Shown one piece after another: positions 60,757-64,000 of a stretch of 64,000 nt of DNA (within the stretch, counting starts at the first letter, position 1; every line of letters starts with the position of its first letter). Location: positions 248,001 through 312,000 of the forward strand of contig NZ_LMOR01000004.1 in assembly GCF_001424225.1 (NCBI RefSeq), in the 5' to 3' direction. The notes below the pieces were generated by a model, which was given only the letters and a program-made list of their open reading frames with translations, was not told the DNA's origin and did no database searches. The translations under genes and the position numbers were made by a program. The stretch is from Microbacterium sp. Leaf151 (GTDB lineage: Bacteria > Actinomycetota > Actinomycetes > Actinomycetales > Microbacteriaceae).

Positions 60757-60825
60757 GGGCCGCGAGGTCAGCCGTCGCGGCGCAGTCTCCGGCGGAGGTG
60801 GGCCGCGAGGTCAGGCGTCGCGGCG
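60757..60825. repeat. 26-bp duplication spanning the PP2C stop codon
   Basis: Bases 60757-60782 and 60800-60825 match at 25 of 26 positions, 43 bases apart. The right copy contains the final codons and the stop of the PP2C gene; the left copy lies just past it. Confidence 0.8.
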
Positions 60826-61584
60826 ACCGACGTCGAGGACGACGATGGTGATGTTGTCGCGGCCGCCGTTCTCGAGAGCCGCGGCCATCATCGCCTCGAC
60901 AGCGGCGGCGGGGTCGGAGTTGGCCTCGAGGAAATGGCGGATGCCGAAGTCGGTGAGCTCTTTCGTGAGCCCGTCCGAGCAGATCACGAAGCGGTCGCCG
61001 TCGAGGACGTCGAGCCGCAGGTAGTCGGGCTTGACGCTGTCACTCGGGCCGACCGCGCGGGTGATGACGTTGCCGTAGGGGTGGTTCTCAGCCTCTTCGG
61101 GGCTGAGCCGACCCGCGGCGATGAGTTCCTGCACGACGGAGTGGTCGGTGGTGACCTGCACGATCTCGCCGTCGCGCAGCACGTACACACGGGAGTCGCC
61201 GATGTTCAGCGTCACCCAGTGCGGCTCTTCGGTATGCGTCTCGAGGTAGACCCCGGTGAGGGTCGTGCCGGTGCCCTCGTCGGTGGTCTCGGGGTGCGAG
61301 ACGATGTCTTTCACCGCACGCGACAGGGCCTTCTCGATGTTCTTCGTCGAGACCGCGCCACCTTCGACGACGGCACGCAGACGATCGACCGTGCTCGCGC
61401 TGGCGATCTCGCCGCCGAGATGACCGCCCATTCCGTCTGCGACGACGAACAGCGGGAATTCGGCGAGGACGGCGTCCTGGTTGACCTCGCGCCGCCGACC
61501 GGTGTCGGTGCCGGCAGCCCACGACAACTCCAGAGTCATCGACCCCAACGGGACGTTGCGCGTGTGGGTGGTCACCTCGGGCAC
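60811..61584 (-). CDS. PP2C-type serine/threonine protein phosphatase
   Basis: A 257-residue PPM phosphatase. Metal-binding motifs are in order: NQDAV, VVADGMGGHLGGE, NIGDSRVYVLRDG, ICSDGLT and GGRDNITIVVL. There is no membrane segment, unlike PstP, so it is cytosolic. Bacterial relatives oppose Ser/Thr kinases; no kinase gene is adjacent. I chose GTG at 61584, with GGAGGA before it; an ATG 15 codons on (MTLELSW) is an alternative. Confidence 0.92.
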   Translation of the reverse strand: MPEVTTHTRNVPLGSMTLELSWAAGTDTGRRREVNQDAVLAEFPLFVVADGMGGHLGGEIASASTVDRLRAVVEGGAVSTKNIEKALSRAVKDIVSHPETTDEGTGTTLTGVYLETHTEEPHWVTLNIGDSRVYVLRDGEIVQVTTDHSVVQELIAAGRLSPEEAENHPYGNVITRAVGPSDSVKPDYLRLDVLDGDRFVICSDGLTKELTDFGIRHFLEANSDPAAAVEAMMAAALENGGRDNITIVVLDVGRRDA

Positions 61585-61800
61585 GAAAGATCCTCCGGTT
61601 GGCCGACGACAGAGCCGGCGAAAGCGCACGGCCCTGTCATCCTAGTAGACGCCTGGACGCGACCCGCGAACCTCCCCTGCGCAGTCGGCCCACCGGCGGC
61701 GCGAAGCGTCCAGACGCCGACTGCACCGGCTGTTCGGACGAGCGCCGACCTCCTACCCGCGGAGCCGGTCCCAATCGGACGCCTCTGCCCACGCGACGAC

Positions 61801-61831
61801 GAAGGGCCCCCCGCCCTGCGAGAGGCCCTTC
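61801..61831 (-). terminator. Possible terminator of the DUF5684-like gene
   Basis: An 8-bp stem GAAGGGCC/GGCCCTTC (61801-61808 with 61824-61831), seven bases past the stop codon, with a 15-base loop. Confidence 0.5.
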
Positions 61832-61837
61832 CCCGGA

Positions 61838-62476
61838 TCAATACTGCGGCGGTGCGGGCGGCGGAGGCGTGGTGCCCGGCGCCGGCGGAGGTGTGGAGCC
61901 GGTTGCGGGGCCACCGTAGCCGGGGCCACCGGTGCCGGTGACCTGCTGGCCGGGCTGCACCGGGACGCCGTCCCAAACGGTCTTGTCGGCGGCGATGGTG
62001 TTCGCCCAAGGTGCGGACGCGATGGCCGGGTTCCAGCGGGCGGATCCGAAGGCCAGGATGCCGAGCCAGATGAGAGTTCCGACGCCGGGGATGAGCCACA
62101 GCAGCAGCAACGGCCAGTCCTTGCCGAACTTCAGACCGATCCGCCAGGCGACCACGACGCTGGCTGCGAGCGCCACGAGCCCGAAGACGAAGCCGATCAC
62201 CGGGATGTTGCTCAGAACGCTCGCGCCGACGACCACGATGAGATACGCCCACGGCGAGACATCGCCGAGCTTCGCCGCCACGAGCGTGTTGTAGATCGGC
62301 ACCCAGGCGCGCCACTTGCCCTGCACGCCGGCCTTTTCGAAGATCTTCATGAGGAAGAACGACGAGATGATGTAGCCCGCGAAGATGCTGATGAGCAGCA
62401 GGGGCAACAAGACGATCAGGAATGCGAGGGCAGCGAAGCCGTTCCCGTCATCGTAGGTATAAGACGAACCACTCAT
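61838..62476 (-). CDS. DUF5684-like membrane protein with Pro-rich tail
   Basis: A 212-residue protein with four or five membrane helices (about 14-150). The block MKIFEKAGVQGKWRAWVPIYNT is typical of signal-peptidase-neighbour and DUF5684 proteins. The C-terminal 45 residues are rich in Pro, Gly and Thr and end in PPAPPQY. The ATG has AAAGGA upstream. No function known. Confidence 0.8.
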   Translation of the reverse strand: MSGSSYTYDDGNGFAALAFLIVLLPLLLISIFAGYIISSFFLMKIFEKAGVQGKWRAWVPIYNTLVAAKLGDVSPWAYLIVVVGASVLSNIPVIGFVFGLVALAASVVVAWRIGLKFGKDWPLLLLWLIPGVGTLIWLGILAFGSARWNPAIASAPWANTIAADKTVWDGVPVQPGQQVTGTGGPGYGGPATGSTPPPAPGTTPPPPAPPQY

Positions 62477-62576
62477 GTGGATTCCTTTCCAGGCGAGTGC
62501 GCGACGAAGCGTCCGTACGCCCCGTGCGCTCACATGTTAGCGAAGCTGTGAGAACACTGAAAGACACGTTCCACCT

Positions 62577-63326
62577 TTACACGACGAGAGCGATCTCGCC
62601 GTCTCGACCGTCGACGATCGCCCACCCCGTCGACGTCGCCCAGGCTCGAAGCTCATGGACGTCCGCGACCGCGGGGCGGTGCGTCGCAAGTGCACGCACG
62701 AACTCTCCCTTCGCGTGCTTGTTGAAGTGGTTCAGCACACGCGCCGCTCCCTCCGACGTCGGGGTCACGACACGGACGTATGCGGACGAGACCGTCGAAG
62801 GGAGGGGCCCGAGGGCGACGTACGCCTCGGATCGGAGGTCGAGCACGAAGTCGGGGGTGGTCGCGGCCACCGCATCGCGAACCGCGTCGGCCCAGATGCG
62901 TCGGAGCGGCGGGACACCGGGGAGAGATGTACCCGCCGCCAGCCGGTACGCCGGAATCCGGTCGAGGGCTCCCACAGGCCCCAGCGGTGCTGAGTGGATG
63001 GCGACGTGCGCCCCGAGCCACGAGCGTGCCTCGTCGTCGAGGGACGCGGCATCCAGTGCGTCGTAGAGCACCCCCGTGTAGCGGTCGACGGCGGCCATCG
63101 TGGGCGCAGTGCGAAAAGCGGCGTTATCGGCGATCTCATGCCGTCGCTTCGGGCTCAGCTTGAGAACCCGTGCGGCCGCGTCCTCGTCGGCGGACAACGC
63201 GACGAGGGCGTCCACGACGGCGTCGCGGGGCTCGCGGAGGGTCGGGAAGACGAGACGGGTGGTGTCGAGCGGAGCACCCACACCTCCGGGGCGCTTGGTC
63301 TCGGACGGGGGAAGCAGGACGAGCAT
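62577..63326 (-). CDS. yaaA: YaaA family peroxide stress protein
   Basis: A 249-residue protein of the YaaA/DUF328 family, which in E. coli limits intracellular iron damage under peroxide stress. The family start MLVLLPPSETKR is intact, and FNKHAKGEFVRAL near the C-terminus is the second conserved block. GGAGT lies before the ATG at 63326. It lies downstream of the ATP synthase terminator and is transcribed in the same direction. Confidence 0.92.
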   Translation of the reverse strand: MLVLLPPSETKRPGGVGAPLDTTRLVFPTLREPRDAVVDALVALSADEDAAARVLKLSPKRRHEIADNAAFRTAPTMAAVDRYTGVLYDALDAASLDDEARSWLGAHVAIHSAPLGPVGALDRIPAYRLAAGTSLPGVPPLRRIWADAVRDAVAATTPDFVLDLRSEAYVALGPLPSTVSSAYVRVVTPTSEGAARVLNHFNKHAKGEFVRALATHRPAVADVHELRAWATSTGWAIVDGRDGEIALVV

Positions 63327-63340
63327 GTGCACTCCGGGAA

Positions 63341-63380
63341 AACGGCGACGCGCGCCGCCCGAGTGATCGGGCGACGCGCG
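63341..63380 (-). terminator. Terminator of the ATP synthase operon
   Basis: A 14-bp stem with one mismatch (63349-63362 with 63367-63380) and a GTGA loop. On the minus strand it is followed by CGCCGTTTT, a clear T-run. It stands 17 bases past the atpC stop codon. Confidence 0.85.
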
Positions 63381-63397
63381 TCAGCGATGAAGCGGCG

Positions 63398-63658
63398 TCA
63401 GGAGACGAGTGAGGCGTTTCCGGCGACGATGGTCAGCTCGTCGCTCGCCATCGACAGGAAGCCGTCCTCGGCGTTGGCCAGGATCTTCGTTCCGTCGGTG
63501 CGAGTGATGCGCACCTCGCCCTGGGCGAGGATGGCGAGCACCGGTTCGTGCCCCTGCATGAAGCCGATCTCGCCCTCGACGGTCTTGGCCACGACGAGAG
63601 ACGCTTCTCCCGTCCACACCTCGGCGTCGGCCGAGACCAGGCTCACGCGCAGCGGCAT
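63398..63658 (-). CDS. atpC: ATP synthase epsilon subunit, short form
   Basis: An 86-residue epsilon subunit. It contains the N-terminal beta-sandwich (LRVSLVSADAEVWTGEASLVV, EGEIGFMQGHEPVLA, ITRTDG) and stops after ELTIVAGNASLVS. The C-terminal two-helix domain, which inhibits ATP hydrolysis in other bacteria, is missing; usual length is 120-140. The stop is genuine and is followed by the operon terminator. One base separates atpC from atpD. Confidence 0.93.
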   Translation of the reverse strand: MPLRVSLVSADAEVWTGEASLVVAKTVEGEIGFMQGHEPVLAILAQGEVRITRTDGTKILANAEDGFLSMASDELTIVAGNASLVS

Positions 63659-63659
63659 G

Positions 63660-64000
<341 letters not shown>

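Noticed and set aside
61648..61718. Inverted 13-base arms (11 of 13 paired) upstream of the PP2C gene
   Set aside because: The arms are 45 bases apart in GC-rich sequence with no supporting signal; chance is a good explanation.

Overview
The window is high-GC actinobacterial DNA. Gene content and style (GTG/TTG starts, isolated short operons, the very frequent word GGATGCC/GGCATCC, MEP isoprenoid genes, a short ATP synthase epsilon subunit) point to Microbacteriaceae, most likely Microbacterium. This assignment is inference from gene families and composition. No tRNA, rRNA, CRISPR array, integrase or transposase gene was recognised.

Layout. 1-10 kb: YceI protein, FKBP isomerase, PrsW-type protease, FAH-family hydrolase, aspartase, a CpdA-like phosphoesterase, a PiT phosphate transporter with a small partner, and oligopeptidase B. 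10-15 kb: an AbiEi/DUF559-like nuclease gene bracketed by two mirror-image 70-bp elements, then pfkA and a SNF2-type helicase. 15-19 kb: a copper P-type ATPase behind a near-perfect CsoR operator and a divergent MFS exporter. 19-30 kb: the translation/transcription cluster nusA-ylxR-infB-rbfA and truB-ribF, split by an opposite-strand mutY and two 71-bp repeats. 30-38 kb: glgP, a DUF1206 protein, an aldo/keto reductase, proS, and an ECF sigma factor with a membrane partner. 38-49 kb: pcp, benE, ispG, a Trp-attenuated fused anthranilate synthase, rip1, a Mur ligase, dxr, a lipoprotein FKBP. 49-57 kb: a PlsC acyltransferase, dhaK with a broken dhaL/dhaM remnant, and the glycerol genes glpD-glpF-glpK opposite a SorC-type regulator. 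57-64 kb: a membrane protein, OsmC, asparaginase, an APC permease, a PP2C phosphatase, a DUF5684-like protein, YaaA, and the end of the ATP synthase operon (atpD partial, atpC).

How genes work together. Glycerol enters through GlpF, is phosphorylated by GlpK and oxidised by GlpD; the divergent SorC regulator has a palindromic operator in the shared region. Next to it the dihydroxyacetone kinase branch looks disabled by a deletion that joined the start of dhaL to the end of a DhaM HPr domain, out of frame. dxr and ispG make isoprenoid precursors and, with rip1 and proS, form an old minus-strand series now separated by plus-strand genes. The fused anthranilate synthase has a complete ribosome-mediated attenuator: an 11-residue leader with two adjacent Trp codons and mutually exclusive hairpins.

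The least explained items are the paired 70-bp elements around the nuclease gene, the two 71-bp palindromic repeats before mutY, a uridine-kinase-like protein without its P-loop before truB, a 22-bp perfect hairpin between infB and rbfA, and a series of short tandem duplications lying just past stop codons.
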